Shown piece by piece: positions 8,311 through 17,001 of a stretch of DNA of 35,876 nt (positions are counted from its first letter, which is position 1; each line of letters starts with the position of its first letter). Origin of the DNA: JBBAFM01 sp041655415 (lineage in GTDB: Bacteria; Bacillota; Clostridia; Peptostreptococcales; JAAYPU01); the NCBI GenBank assembly GCA_964429195.1, contig CAYSBC010000015.1:1-35876 (forward strand), in the 5' to 3' direction. The notes under the pieces were generated by a model that did not search any database, was not told where the DNA came from, and saw only the letters and a list, made by a program, of their open reading frames with translations. The translations under genes were made by a program, and so were the position numbers.

Positions 8311-8487
8311 TTATCCAACAACGATCTCTTTTCCATTGTAATAGTTACAACTAGGACATATTCTGTGAGAAAGCTTCATCTCATGACACTGCGGACATTC
8401 AACGACATTGGGTGCCGTCATCTTGATGTTAGAAGCTCTTCTCTTGTCTCGTCTTGCTTTGGATGTTTTTCTTTTTGGTACTGCCAT
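8311..8487 (-). CDS. rpmF: 50S ribosomal protein L32
   Basis: A 58-aa basic protein of the large ribosomal subunit. It starts MAVPKRKTSKARRDKRRA, the universal L32 N-terminus. The zinc-ribbon form is present: CPQC and CPSC, two CXXC pairs ten residues apart. The ATG has a full GAGGAGGTG ribosome site that lies in the 12-bp gap behind yceD. Pairing with yceD is conserved across bacteria. Downstream one normally finds plsX and fatty-acid genes; here a terminator and a nucleotidase follow instead. Confidence 0.97.
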   Translation of the reverse strand: MAVPKRKTSKARRDKRRASNIKMTAPNVVECPQCHEMKLSHRICPSCNYYNGKEIVVG

Positions 8488-8499
8488 AAAAACACCTCC

Positions 8500-8991
8500 T
8501 CATTCCACTATAATAAATTTCTTTAACTCCATAAGCCTTATATCCAGATCATCTTTTTCACAATCACATTCTTTTTCATTAAGGTTTATCCCGCATTGAC
8601 CGCACAAACCCTTGCAATCAGTCTTGCATAAAAATATCATATCCAGTTTAAGAAGAAACAGTCCTTCGGCAAAAATCTCCGTATCGATACTCTTTTCTTC
8701 AAAGACCATTATAGAATCGTCATTGTCCTTCGAATAAATGATTTCATTAAATTTTATTGCAATATTTTCATGAACATCTTCCAGACATCTGCTACATTGA
8801 GTTTTAAAGTTTCCTGTTAGCGCCCCAGAAAAGACAATTTCTTCATTAACATTGACAATCTTTCCTTCTAAAGTCAAACCATCTGTGTGAATGACCTCAT
8901 TGCCTCGATGTATCTCTTTAAGAAAAATCTTTTCTGTTACATTGATTGCGTTACTTTTTTTATCTATGAGCTTTGAAATATCTATTTTCAT
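8500..8991 (-). CDS. YceD/DUF177 family protein (23S rRNA accumulation)
   Basis: A 163-aa cytosolic protein of the YceD family, whose plant and E. coli members are needed for normal 23S rRNA accumulation. The family pattern is clear: a mid-protein CSRCLEDV motif and a C-terminal cysteine cluster (CKTDCKGLCGQCG, then CDC). This suggests metal binding in the clostridial branch. It sits immediately upstream of rpmF, the defining context for the family. AGAGGTGA precedes the ATG and a consensus promoter lies 38-66 bp upstream. Confidence 0.88.
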   Translation of the reverse strand: MKIDISKLIDKKSNAINVTEKIFLKEIHRGNEVIHTDGLTLEGKIVNVNEEIVFSGALTGNFKTQCSRCLEDVHENIAIKFNEIIYSKDNDDSIMVFEEKSIDTEIFAEGLFLLKLDMIFLCKTDCKGLCGQCGINLNEKECDCEKDDLDIRLMELKKFIIVE

Positions 8992-9028
8992 TAAGTATCA
9001 CCTCTTCAGCTTAATACCTAACAGATTA

Positions 9029-9057
9029 ATTATACAGACAGGTTATACCCTTGTCAA
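9029..9057 (-). promoter_or_regulatory. Consensus sigma-A promoter of yceD-rpmF
   Basis: On the minus strand TTGACA (9052-9057), a 17-bp spacer and TATAAT (9029-9034) match consensus at all 12 positions. It lies 38 bp upstream of the YceD start, fitting high expression of a ribosomal-protein transcript. Confidence 0.85.
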
Positions 9058-9123
9058 TAAAAATAAAATTGTTTGGCCAATATTTGTGTCCTGCAAAAGT
9101 AAAAACAGTATTTCAAGCCTTTA

Positions 9124-10341
9124 TCAAGGTCCAACAATATTGACTCTTAGAGTTTTAACAATTTCTTCTGTATCACGGGCAATCATTAATTCTTCATTTG
9201 TTGGAATGACAAGAATTCTAATCTTGGATGTAAGAGTATTGATATAAGTTTCCTTACCCCTAATATTATTCCTTTCAGGATCTAGTTGTATACCAATGAA
9301 GTCCATGTTTTCACAAATTCTTTCTCTAAGTTCAATTCCGTTTTCACCTATGCCGGCTGTAAATATAATAGCATCCGGACCATTCAATTCAGCCACATAA
9401 GCTCCTACATAGTTTCGTACTCTTTGTATAAAGATATCTAAAGCCAACTGAGCTCTTTGATTACCGTCTTTAGCTGCTTCTTCAACATCTCTAAAATCGC
9501 TGCTCACTCCTGAAATACCCAGTACACCTGATTTTTTATTTAAGACTTCATCTATCTCATCAATCGTCCAATTTTCTTTGTCCATAAGGTACTTTATAAT
9601 AGCCGGGTCAATATTTCCACATCGTGTTCCCATAGTTAATCCTGCCAAAGGAGTGAAACCCATTGTGGTGTCCATTGATTTTCCATTTTTAATCATGCAT
9701 ATACTGGACCCATTTCCTAAGTGACAAGATACCAGATTGACTTGTGAAACATCTTTTCTGAGCATGTGAGCAGCTCTTTCCGTTACATAACGATGGCTAG
9801 TCCCATGGAAACCATATTTTCTAACCTTGTGCTTTTCATAACACTCATAAGGTAATGAATACATATAAGTATGGGGTGGCATGGTTTGATGGAAAGCTGT
9901 ATCAAAGACTGTTACCATTGGCGTATCTGGCATCAAGGCTTTGCAAGCTTGTATACCCATAACATTTGCCGGTGTGTGAAGTGGTGCCAAATCCTTTGAA
10001 TTCAACAAATCCTGTATTACTTTGTCTGTAACATAAACTGATTTAATATAGTCGCCACCATGAACGATTCGATGACCAACCGCCTCAATTTCTTCCATGC
10101 TTGAAACAACACCATGCTTTTCATCGGCCAACATCTTTAAAACAAGCTCGATTCCGGCTGTGTGGTCCTTCATAGGTTGACTAATCTTAACCTTTTCATC
10201 ACCGGTCTTCTCATGAATAAGTACAGAGCCATCCATACCAATTCTCTCTACAAGCCCTTTAGCTAAAACACTTTCATCTTTCATGTTAATTAATTGGTAT
10301 TTTATTGAAGAACTGCCACTGTTTATAACTAAAACCTTCAT
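9124..10341 (-). CDS. ackA: Acetate kinase
   Basis: A 405-aa enzyme interconverting acetyl phosphate + ADP and acetate + ATP, the substrate-level phosphorylation step of acetogenic fermentation. Signature blocks are MKVLVINSGSSSIKYQL at the N-terminus, GFHGTSHRYV, HLGNGSSI, GFTPLAGLTMGTRCGNIDP and the nucleotide-binding TAGIGENG. An in-frame extension to 10380 is possible, but the ATG at 10341 follows AGGAGGGAT and begins the canonical sequence. The usual partner pta is not next to it; ackA is transcribed alone from its own promoter, divergently from tmcAL. Confidence 0.97.
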   Translation of the reverse strand: MKVLVINSGSSSIKYQLINMKDESVLAKGLVERIGMDGSVLIHEKTGDEKVKISQPMKDHTAGIELVLKMLADEKHGVVSSMEEIEAVGHRIVHGGDYIKSVYVTDKVIQDLLNSKDLAPLHTPANVMGIQACKALMPDTPMVTVFDTAFHQTMPPHTYMYSLPYECYEKHKVRKYGFHGTSHRYVTERAAHMLRKDVSQVNLVSCHLGNGSSICMIKNGKSMDTTMGFTPLAGLTMGTRCGNIDPAIIKYLMDKENWTIDEIDEVLNKKSGVLGISGVSSDFRDVEEAAKDGNQRAQLALDIFIQRVRNYVGAYVAELNGPDAIIFTAGIGENGIELRERICENMDFIGIQLDPERNNIRGKETYINTLTSKIRILVIPTNEELMIARDTEEIVKTLRVNIVGP

Positions 10342-10366
10342 TTTTATCCCTCCTAAACTATTAATA

Positions 10367-10394
10367 ATTATACAAAACAAAAGGATTATTTCAA
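10367..10394 (-). promoter_or_regulatory. Promoter of ackA
   Basis: Minus-strand TTGAAA (10389-10394), a 16-bp spacer and a perfect TATAAT (10367-10372) lie 26 bp upstream of the ackA ATG. Confidence 0.65.
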
Positions 10395-10410
10395 GTATTA
10401 TTTTTCTTTC

Positions 10411-10460
10411 ATGATATAATATACAGTATATCTTTATATATCTTTATAAAATTATATCAT
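10411..10460. repeat. 10-bp inverted repeat in the ackA/tmcAL divergent region
   Basis: ATGATATAAT at 10411-10420 and its exact complement at 10451-10460 flank 30 bp of AT-rich sequence with repeated ATATCTTT units. Each arm contains a TATAAT, one on each strand, so this may hold -10 elements for either direction or a protein-binding site. No matching -35 is convincing for tmcAL. Confidence 0.4.
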
Positions 10461-10478
10461 AATTAGAGGACCTCGTCT

Positions 10479-11717
10479 ATGAAAGTATTAGGTATTGTAT
10501 CAGAGTATAACCCTTTTCACAAAGGTCATGAATACCATTTAAAGGAATCAAAAATCTCTGTTTCTGCTGATTTCGTTGTTTGTGTCATGAGCGGAAATTT
10601 CCTGCAGAGAGGAGAACCTGCTTTATTTAATAAATGGATTCGGGCAGAAGCGGCGATAAAATGTGGTGTTGATATCGTCTTTGAACTTCCTGCCCCTTAT
10701 GCATGCAACAGCGCTGAACATTTTGCTCAAAAGGCTATCTCTCTATTGGATAGGCTAGGCTGTGTTACTCATCTTTCATTTGGCAGCGAAAGCGGGAATA
10801 TTCATGACATAATCAAGCTAGCGGATCCTCTTCTCTTTCAATCAGAAGAATATAAAAAATTACTCAAAAAATATATGGATGAAGGTTTCTCTTTCCCAAG
10901 GGCCAATCAAGCAGCTACTGAGGTTTATGCATCCCATATTGAGCCTTCCATTTTATCCAGTCCTAATAACATATTAGGTATCGAATATATGAAAGCACTC
11001 TATTCTGAAAAAAGCTCCATTGAGCCTATCACTGTTAAACGTCATGTGGCCGGATACCATGATACTTCAATCCAGCGTGATAAAAATATCTGCAGTGCTT
11101 CCGCTATAAGGTCTCATTTGGAATCAGGCTATAGCTTAGATTCTATGAAAGATTTTATGCCGGTGGGTTCTTATGAAACAATCCAAAAATACTGGGCATC
11201 AGGCATAAAACCGACTTTCTTTGCTGACTTTTTCGAGCTTATACAATATAAGCTATTAAGCTTGGCACCTGAGGATTTAAAAAAGATTTATTCTGTCAGA
11301 GAAGGCATTGAGCACCGGCTCATCGCAATGGCGAAAAAAAGTAACAGCTTAGAGGAATTGATAACACGGATTAAGACAAAACGCTACTTAAGAACCGGCA
11401 TTCAAAGGATGCTCACCCATATTTTGTTGAACATCACTCAAGAGGATATGCATTATTTAAATCAACCCAATAGCCATTATGGCAGGCTATTGGCCGCATC
11501 TTCGGAAGGTCTAACACTTTTAAGACATATCAAGAAAAAGGAGCTTTCTCGTATGCCCTTGATTACAAATATCAATAAGGAGGTGCATCCGTCAACGAAT
11601 TTATCGAAACAATTAAGCTACGATATCTTGGCGAATGACATCTATAACCTTGTTGCCTCCCCCTCCCGAAAGCAGGATTTTTCAGATTATATTATATTTC
11701 CATATATCCAGCAGTAG
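10479..11717 (+). CDS. tmcAL: tRNA(Met) cytidine acetate ligase
   Basis: A 412-aa enzyme, formerly YlbM, that uses acetate and ATP to acetylate cytidine-34 of elongator tRNA-Met. The N-terminal nucleotidyltransferase fold is visible: GIVSEYNPFHKGHEYHL carries the HXGH-type ATP site, followed by CVMSGNFLQRGEPA and FELPAPYACNSAE. The length is normal. It starts 14 bp after AGAGGA and is followed by ylbJ with a 42-bp gap, a pairing seen in many spore formers. Its divergent position next to acetate kinase is also common. Confidence 0.92.
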   Translation: MKVLGIVSEYNPFHKGHEYHLKESKISVSADFVVCVMSGNFLQRGEPALFNKWIRAEAAIKCGVDIVFELPAPYACNSAEHFAQKAISLLDRLGCVTHLSFGSESGNIHDIIKLADPLLFQSEEYKKLLKKYMDEGFSFPRANQAATEVYASHIEPSILSSPNNILGIEYMKALYSEKSSIEPITVKRHVAGYHDTSIQRDKNICSASAIRSHLESGYSLDSMKDFMPVGSYETIQKYWASGIKPTFFADFFELIQYKLLSLAPEDLKKIYSVREGIEHRLIAMAKKSNSLEELITRIKTKRYLRTGIQRMLTHILLNITQEDMHYLNQPNSHYGRLLAASSEGLTLLRHIKKKELSRMPLITNINKEVHPSTNLSKQLSYDILANDIYNLVASPSRKQDFSDYIIFPYIQQ

Positions 11718-11759
11718 TTTTAAATACTAAATCTTTATTCTTTTGCATATATATGATTT

Positions 11760-12950
11760 ATGAAAAAGAATAAAGAACACCCTAAAATGTTTTCAAAAAA
11801 ATACATATTCATGCTGTTGTCATGTATGTTATTTTCAACAGCCATGATACTCTTTCCTCACATATCCTTGCAGGCGGCTCAATCGGGAATAAATATTTGG
11901 TTCTATTCTGTTCTTCCTGCCTTGTTTCCTTTTTTTGTTTTTACAAAACTGATGACCTACCTTGGATTTCATAAAATTTTCGGCCGCCTATTGGAGCCCC
12001 TTATAAGGCCACTTTTTAATGTCCCCGGTGAAGCTTCCTTTGTATTTGCTATGAGTCTATCCTCCGGATATCCAGTGGGAGTTCAAATGATTGCCGACTT
12101 AAGAAAATCACAAAGCATCTCCAAAACAGATGCTGAACGCATGTTATCCTTTTGCAGTACCTCCGGCCCTCTCTTCATGTTAGGGACCGTCGGCACAAGT
12201 ATGTTTAATAGCTCTCCTTTGGGGTTTAGTATTGCCATTTCTCATTATTTGGGTTCTATTTTAAATGGATTTCTATTCCGTTTTTATAAAAAAAACAGTC
12301 CTTCAAATAGGATTGCTCATCAAAATGATATAAAAACTATCGTGCTGGATTGTCAAAAGAACTTTAACCATGGCAGAGAATTTATGTCCAAGATATCCGA
12401 AGCTATTTACGATTCCTTTAAAGCTTTATTATTGGTGGGGGGCTTTATTACTCTCTTTTCTATCTTAATTGCATTACTTGAAACTTTAAATTTCTTTCAT
12501 TTCATTTCACTTTTTATTTCAAACCCTTTAACCAACAGCATTTTTCTTTCTTATGTCAAGGGCTTTTTCGAAATTACAATAGGGTGCAATGAAGTTTCTC
12601 AAATAACCCATTCGGGTTTTGTGCTTTCCACTTTGCTCTGTTCATCCATTATATCCTGGAGCGGATTATCGATTCATGCTCAAGCCCTTACAATTTTATC
12701 CAAAACAGATTTAAAAAAATCAATCTATTTAGTTTCTAAAATAACCCATACCCTTTGTACAATCGTTTGTTCACTGATTATCTCCAATTTATTCTTAAAA
12801 TACATGCCTTATGATATTGCAACATTTAATATGGATTTCATAACAAAGAACAGCACTTTTATTTATAATTTGCTGTTCTCTACGAAACTCATGTTATGTA
12901 TCTTTATCCTCTTTATTGTAACCGTCATAATCGATATGCTCAAAAAGTAG
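11760..12950 (+). CDS. ylbJ: Sporulation integral membrane protein YlbJ
   Basis: A 396-aa membrane protein with about eight hydrophobic segments and two nucleoside-transporter gate-like motifs (FYSVLPALFPFFVF near residue 47-60 and MSLSSGYPVGVQMIADL). These are hallmarks of YlbJ, required in Bacillus for a resistant spore and expressed in the mother cell under sigma-E. No convincing ribosome site precedes the ATG; TTTGCATATATATGATTT lies there instead, so expression may depend on coupling or a weak site. Its stop codon directly abuts the stop of the convergent coiled-coil gene. The assignment rests on the sequence and on linkage to tmcAL. Confidence 0.9.
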   Translation: MKKNKEHPKMFSKKYIFMLLSCMLFSTAMILFPHISLQAAQSGINIWFYSVLPALFPFFVFTKLMTYLGFHKIFGRLLEPLIRPLFNVPGEASFVFAMSLSSGYPVGVQMIADLRKSQSISKTDAERMLSFCSTSGPLFMLGTVGTSMFNSSPLGFSIAISHYLGSILNGFLFRFYKKNSPSNRIAHQNDIKTIVLDCQKNFNHGREFMSKISEAIYDSFKALLLVGGFITLFSILIALLETLNFFHFISLFISNPLTNSIFLSYVKGFFEITIGCNEVSQITHSGFVLSTLLCSSIISWSGLSIHAQALTILSKTDLKKSIYLVSKITHTLCTIVCSLIISNLFLKYMPYDIATFNMDFITKNSTFIYNLLFSTKLMLCIFILFIVTVIIDMLKK

Positions 12951-13481
12951 CTATTCCTCATTAAAGTCAGGAGACTTATAAAACATATTCTTTATTTCAT
13001 TTCTATTCTCATTGATTGTATTGGTTATGTTATCAAAATTTCTTTGTAATCCACCAAACATTTCATCTATGTAGGTTGCATTGAGCTTGTCCATCTTGTT
13101 CTGCAAGTCGCCAAGTATCTGATCAACATATTCAAGGGCATTATTTTTCATTTCCTCTGCATTTTTTTCAGCAGCGCTTAATATTTCCTCTGCCCTTAAC
13201 CTGGCTTTTATGGATAAATCATCATTCTCAACCATGGATTCAATATTGGTCTTAGCATTTTTCATCAATAACTCCGACTCTTTTTTTGCTTCAGCCAATA
13301 TTCTTTGTCGTTCCTCTTTAATCCATTGAGCTTGCTCAATTTCATCCGGTAGCTCTATTCTGATTTCCTTTATGATTTCTAAAATTTCCGAACCATCAAC
13401 AAGGATTTTTCCTGTTAAGGGTAGCCCCGAACTATTTTCAATAATATCTTCTAACTCATCCAGTAAATGCAATACTTTCAT
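12951..13481 (-). CDS. Coiled-coil protein, DivIVA/ATP synthase b-like, unknown function
   Basis: A 176-aa soluble, highly charged protein. Residues about 45-150 are almost all helix-forming, with long heptad patterns (IKEERQRILAEAKKESELL, ARLRAEEILSAAEKNAEEM) resembling DivIVA and the b subunit of ATP synthase, but with no membrane anchor. It is the last gene of the rsmD-coaD run, 14 bp after coaD with an AAGGGGTG ribosome site. This position beside coaD and ylbJ recurs in Clostridia, so it is a conserved but uncharacterised gene. Its function cannot be read from the sequence; a scaffold or cell-pole role would be a guess. Confidence 0.75.
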   Translation of the reverse strand: MKVLHLLDELEDIIENSSGLPLTGKILVDGSEILEIIKEIRIELPDEIEQAQWIKEERQRILAEAKKESELLMKNAKTNIESMVENDDLSIKARLRAEEILSAAEKNAEEMKNNALEYVDQILGDLQNKMDKLNATYIDEMFGGLQRNFDNITNTINENRNEIKNMFYKSPDFNEE

Positions 13482-13495
13482 CTATTACACCCCTT

Positions 13496-13975
13496 TTATT
13501 TATTTGATTTCATTTCCATATGTTTAACGACTTCTTTCGGAACAACTTTTCCAATATCCCCTCCAAAGCTAAATACTTCCTTAACTAAGCTAGAACTTAT
13601 ATAAGAATACTTACCTCTTGTCATTAAAAATACGCGCTCCATATCCGGATATATTTCAGAATTCATTTGAGACATTTGCAACTCATATTCAAAATCTGCA
13701 ACACCTCGAAGACCTCTTATAACAGAATTTATGTTGTTTTTCTTAACATAATCAACTACAAAACCAGAAAAACTATCTACCCTAACATTAGGCAAGTCTT
13801 TAGTGACTTCTTTAATAATTTCCATTCTTTCTTCCACCGTAAAAAAGGGTTTTTTTGTGGGATTATTAAGGACAGCAACAATCAATTCATCTGAAAATCG
13901 TAGGGCTCTTTTTATGATATCGAGATGTCCGTTTGTAATAGGATCAAATGTTCCTGGGTATAAATTAATAGTCAT
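13496..13975 (-). CDS. coaD: Phosphopantetheine adenylyltransferase
   Basis: A 159-aa enzyme for the penultimate step of coenzyme A synthesis, making dephospho-CoA from 4'-phosphopantetheine and ATP. YPGTFDPITNGHLDII contains the nucleotidyltransferase (T/H)XGH motif. VIRGLRGVADFEYELQMSQMN forms the substrate loop, and ISSSLVKEVFSFGGD is the C-terminal ISSS motif. It begins 21 bp after rsmD, the usual partner. coaBC, which supplies an earlier step, is elsewhere in this window. Confidence 0.97.
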   Translation of the reverse strand: MTINLYPGTFDPITNGHLDIIKRALRFSDELIVAVLNNPTKKPFFTVEERMEIIKEVTKDLPNVRVDSFSGFVVDYVKKNNINSVIRGLRGVADFEYELQMSQMNSEIYPDMERVFLMTRGKYSYISSSLVKEVFSFGGDIGKVVPKEVVKHMEMKSNK

Positions 13976-13996
13976 TTATTCAATCCTCCAATAATA

Positions 13997-14551
13997 TTAA
14001 ATACGTTCCTGGTTTTTAATATAAATAGAAACAGCAATATCACCATAGATTTTCTCTTTAAAAAGATGCAATTCCAATGGTAATTCCTTTAATTCTTCAT
14101 TTTTACTGTGCTCAGCAACGATTAGACCTTCATCAGCCAATACATTTTTCTGCAGTATTTCATCGATACTCTTCTTAATGAACCCTTGATTATAGGGAGG
14201 ATCTAAAAAAATAATATCAGCACATTCTTTGATATCGTCTAACGCTTTACTCGATGTCCTGTTCATAACAACGGACTGATTCTCTACACCTAATTTCCGA
14301 ATATTTTCTTTAAGTATATCTAAACTTATTTTGCTTTTTTCAACAAAATATACCTTATTAGCCCCTCTGCTCAAAGCTTCTAACCCGAGATTGCCCGTAC
14401 CGGCGAAGAGGTCGATAATAATGGCATTATATATATAGGGAGCTATCATATTAAAAATAGCCCCTTTAATCTTGTCACCCGTAGGTCTAATGTCATCTGT
14501 TTTAGGAGTGATAAGCTTAGTACCTTTAAAATCTCCAGCTATTATCCTCAT
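13997..14551 (-). CDS. rsmD: 16S rRNA (guanine-966-N2)-methyltransferase
   Basis: A 184-aa SAM-dependent methyltransferase acting on 16S rRNA in the assembled 30S subunit. It begins MRIIAGDFKGTKL, has the RPT motif in DIRPTGDKIKGAIFN, the SAM loop DLFAGTGNLGLEALSRGA and the catalytic DPPY in IFLDPPYNQGF. AGGAGAT precedes the ATG. A promoter is visible 23-50 bp upstream, and coaD and the coiled-coil gene follow in the same direction. Confidence 0.95.
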   Translation of the reverse strand: MRIIAGDFKGTKLITPKTDDIRPTGDKIKGAIFNMIAPYIYNAIIIDLFAGTGNLGLEALSRGANKVYFVEKSKISLDILKENIRKLGVENQSVVMNRTSSKALDDIKECADIIFLDPPYNQGFIKKSIDEILQKNVLADEGLIVAEHSKNEELKELPLELHLFKEKIYGDIAVSIYIKNQERI

Positions 14552-14573
14552 GTTTTATCTCCTATTTATTACT

Positions 14574-14601
14574 ATTCTAACACATAGAACCTAAAGTGCA
14601 A
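14574..14601 (-). promoter_or_regulatory. Promoter of rsmD-coaD
   Basis: Minus-strand TTGCAC (14596-14601), a 16-bp spacer and TAGAAT (14574-14579) with an extended TGT in front of the -10. It starts immediately after the SASP terminator, so the rsmD unit is separately transcribed. Confidence 0.6.
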
Positions 14602-14603
14602 AT

Positions 14604-14633
14604 AAAAAAAGATAGCTTACACTACCTTTTTTT
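14604..14633 (-). terminator. Terminator of the spore-protein gene
   Basis: Arms 14604-14615 and 14622-14633 pair over 12 bp with one G-U wobble and a 6-nt loop. On the minus strand the stem ends in seven T followed by ATTT. It lies 30 bp after the SASP stop codon. Confidence 0.8.
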
Positions 14634-14663
14634 ATTTTAATTTAAATGTGATATTTAGTATTA

Positions 14664-14879
14664 TTATTTTCCTGATAATTGTTGTTCAGCCATTTCGACT
14701 AAGTTCTTAGTCATATATCCGCCTACATAACCATTTTGTCTTGAAGTAAGGTTTCCCTTATCCATGCTTTGATAATTGCTTAATCCAAGTTCATTAGCTA
14801 TTTCAGTTTTCATGTTATTTAATGCTTGTTTTGCTCCTGGTACATTAATTCTATTGCTGTTATTATTTTGGTTTGCCAT
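14664..14879 (-). CDS. Alpha/beta-type small acid-soluble spore protein
   Basis: A 71-aa protein that coats DNA in the dormant spore and is degraded on germination. After an Asn-rich start, VPGAKQALNNMKTEIANELG contains the TEIA germination-protease cleavage motif (cut after Glu). NGYVGGYMTKNLVEMAE is the conserved DNA-binding C-terminal segment. The ribosome site AGGAGGTG is excellent. It is followed by its own terminator. Its presence shows that the host forms spores; forespore (sigma-G) expression is expected but I could not make out a confident sigma-G promoter. Confidence 0.97.
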   Translation of the reverse strand: MANQNNNSNRINVPGAKQALNNMKTEIANELGLSNYQSMDKGNLTSRQNGYVGGYMTKNLVEMAEQQLSGK

Positions 14880-14953
14880 TTTTTCACCTCCTGTTGTAAT
14901 ATTAATTTATCCAGGATAAACAATAATATTACATGAAAATTATACCTAAATAG

Positions 14954-16999
14954 TTAAATACTGAACCCTTTTTTCTCATCAAACATATCTTTCATTTTTT
15001 TTCTGAATTTTTCATTTTGTTTTTTCTGCAAAAGTGGATCTTGAAAAGTTAATGTTTTGCATTCCTTTTGAACCTCTCTCAGAATATCCCTATGCTGAAA
15101 CAAATTAGCAATCTTCAGCTCAGGTAGACCGTGCTGCCTCGTTCCAAAAAAATCCCCAGGTCCTCTGTTTTCCAAATCCTTTTCGGATATCACAAAACCA
15201 TCACTTGTTTCGACCATGATAGCATGACGCTTCATGGCAATGCCTTCTTTGCTGGAAGAAATGAGAATGCAATAGGCCTGATCTTTTCCTCTTCCTACGC
15301 GTCCCCTAAGCTGATGAAGTTGTGCTAGGCCAAATCTTTCAGAATTCTCAATAATCATAATGGAAGCATTCGGTACATTGACACCAACCTCGATAACAAC
15401 TGTAGAAACAAGAATTTGTATCCGATTTTCTACAAACTCTTGCATAATAGCATCCTTTTCATTTTGCTTTAAGCTGCCGCTCATGTAGCCCCATTTGTAG
15501 CCAGGGTATTTCTCCTTGCATTCTTCGTATATTTTTTGTACAGATTCAAGATGAAGGCTTTCGGATTCTTCAATAAGCGGTGCAACGATATAACCTTGTC
15601 TGCCTTTATCCACCTCTTTGAGTAAAAAATCATAGGCAGACTTTCTTTTAGCAGTATCCACACTGTAGGTTTTAATTCTTTTTCTGTTGGGAGGTAATTC
15701 ATGGATGATGGAAATATCTAAATCACCATAGAGTATAAGGGCCAGTGTTCTTGGTATAGGCGTAGCCGTCATGACAAGAACATCAGGGGTTTTCCCTTTG
15801 GAAGATAGCTTTGACCTTTGGGCTACTCCAAAGCGATGCTGCTCATCTGTTACAACTAATCCAACCTTATTAAACTGTACATCGTCTTGGATAACAGAAT
15901 GGGTTCCAATGAGGAGGTCTATTTTCCCTTTTTTGAGTTCTTCTAAAATCACTTCCTTATCCTTTTTCGGTGTACTTCCTGTTAGCAAGGCGATGGATAT
16001 ATCAAGCTTTTTAAAAAAATCACAGAAGGAATCATAGTGTTGCTTGGTCAATATTTCTGTTGGAGCCATCAAGGCAGCCTGATAACCACACTTGATTGCC
16101 TTAAAGATGGCAATAGCTGCTACTATTGTCTTTCCAGAACCAACATCCCCCTGAATTAATCTATTCATATTTTTAGGACTTTCCATATCTTCTAATATTT
16201 CTCTGATTACGGTCATCTGAGCATGGGTTAATTGGAATGGAATCTCTTTTATAAAGGGCTCTACGCTCACTGTCTTTTCAAAGTAAATGGGGTTATTTTC
16301 CTTGTCCAATTCATTTTTGATGGTTAAAAGTCCTGTTTGTAACAACAATAATTCTTCAAAAATAAGGCGATATCTTGCACGATTAATATCTCTTATCGTC
16401 AAAGGCTGATGGACGAGCTTTAATGCATCCCTAATACCTAAAAGGTCGTGTCTAACGATGGTTTCCTCCGGCAAATATTCCTCTATCAACTCTATCCATG
16501 CAGATGCTTGCTTTTGCAATTTTCTTCTTTCTTTTAGACTGATGCCTTCCGTAAGAGGATAGATGGAAACAATAGGATCAATCTTTTCATTAGCCAGAAA
16601 TATTTCAGGATGAATCATTTGGAATCCCTTCGTGGACTCCTCTATCTTGCCATAAAAGCAATAGCTTTCATTTTCTTTGAATAGCTTTTTAAAATAAGCG
16701 GAATTAAAAAAAACAACTTCTAGTTGGCCGGTTTCATCCTTGATATTAAGCTTGAATATATTTTTTCTGTTCCTTCTCGGATAGAAGTCTCCTATGCTTA
16801 TAATACGCCCTCGAATAAGAACCTTTTCTCCCTTTTGAATATGACTGATATTTTTAACATTGCGCCTATCTTCATATTCTCTTGGGAAACTATAAAGGAC
16901 ATCCTCAATGCTTTCAATGTTTAGTTTTTTTAATCTTATGGCTTTCTTTTCACCAAAACCCTTTAAAATAGTAATAGGGTTTTTCATCTTGTTTTCCAT
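14954..16999 (-). CDS. recG: ATP-dependent DNA helicase RecG
   Basis: A 681-aa branch-migration helicase that remodels stalled forks and Holliday junctions. The N-terminal region holds a helix-hairpin-like motif (GFGEKKAIRLKKLNI) and the OB-fold wedge domain (about 55-150). The helicase core carries GDVGSGKT (Walker A), DEQHRFGV, TATPIPRT and QLHQLRGRVGRG, with the RecG tail FGTRQHGLPELKIA. A TTG at 17005 could extend the frame by two codons, but the ATG at 16999 follows AAGG and is chosen. This leaves 2 bp to the Asp23-like gene. The family is usually preceded by fakA in Clostridia; here it is not. Confidence 0.95.
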   Translation of the reverse strand: MENKMKNPITILKGFGEKKAIRLKKLNIESIEDVLYSFPREYEDRRNVKNISHIQKGEKVLIRGRIISIGDFYPRRNRKNIFKLNIKDETGQLEVVFFNSAYFKKLFKENESYCFYGKIEESTKGFQMIHPEIFLANEKIDPIVSIYPLTEGISLKERRKLQKQASAWIELIEEYLPEETIVRHDLLGIRDALKLVHQPLTIRDINRARYRLIFEELLLLQTGLLTIKNELDKENNPIYFEKTVSVEPFIKEIPFQLTHAQMTVIREILEDMESPKNMNRLIQGDVGSGKTIVAAIAIFKAIKCGYQAALMAPTEILTKQHYDSFCDFFKKLDISIALLTGSTPKKDKEVILEELKKGKIDLLIGTHSVIQDDVQFNKVGLVVTDEQHRFGVAQRSKLSSKGKTPDVLVMTATPIPRTLALILYGDLDISIIHELPPNRKRIKTYSVDTAKRKSAYDFLLKEVDKGRQGYIVAPLIEESESLHLESVQKIYEECKEKYPGYKWGYMSGSLKQNEKDAIMQEFVENRIQILVSTVVIEVGVNVPNASIMIIENSERFGLAQLHQLRGRVGRGKDQAYCILISSSKEGIAMKRHAIMVETSDGFVISEKDLENRGPGDFFGTRQHGLPELKIANLFQHRDILREVQKECKTLTFQDPLLQKKQNEKFRKKMKDMFDEKKGFSI

Positions 17000-17001
17000 A
17001 A

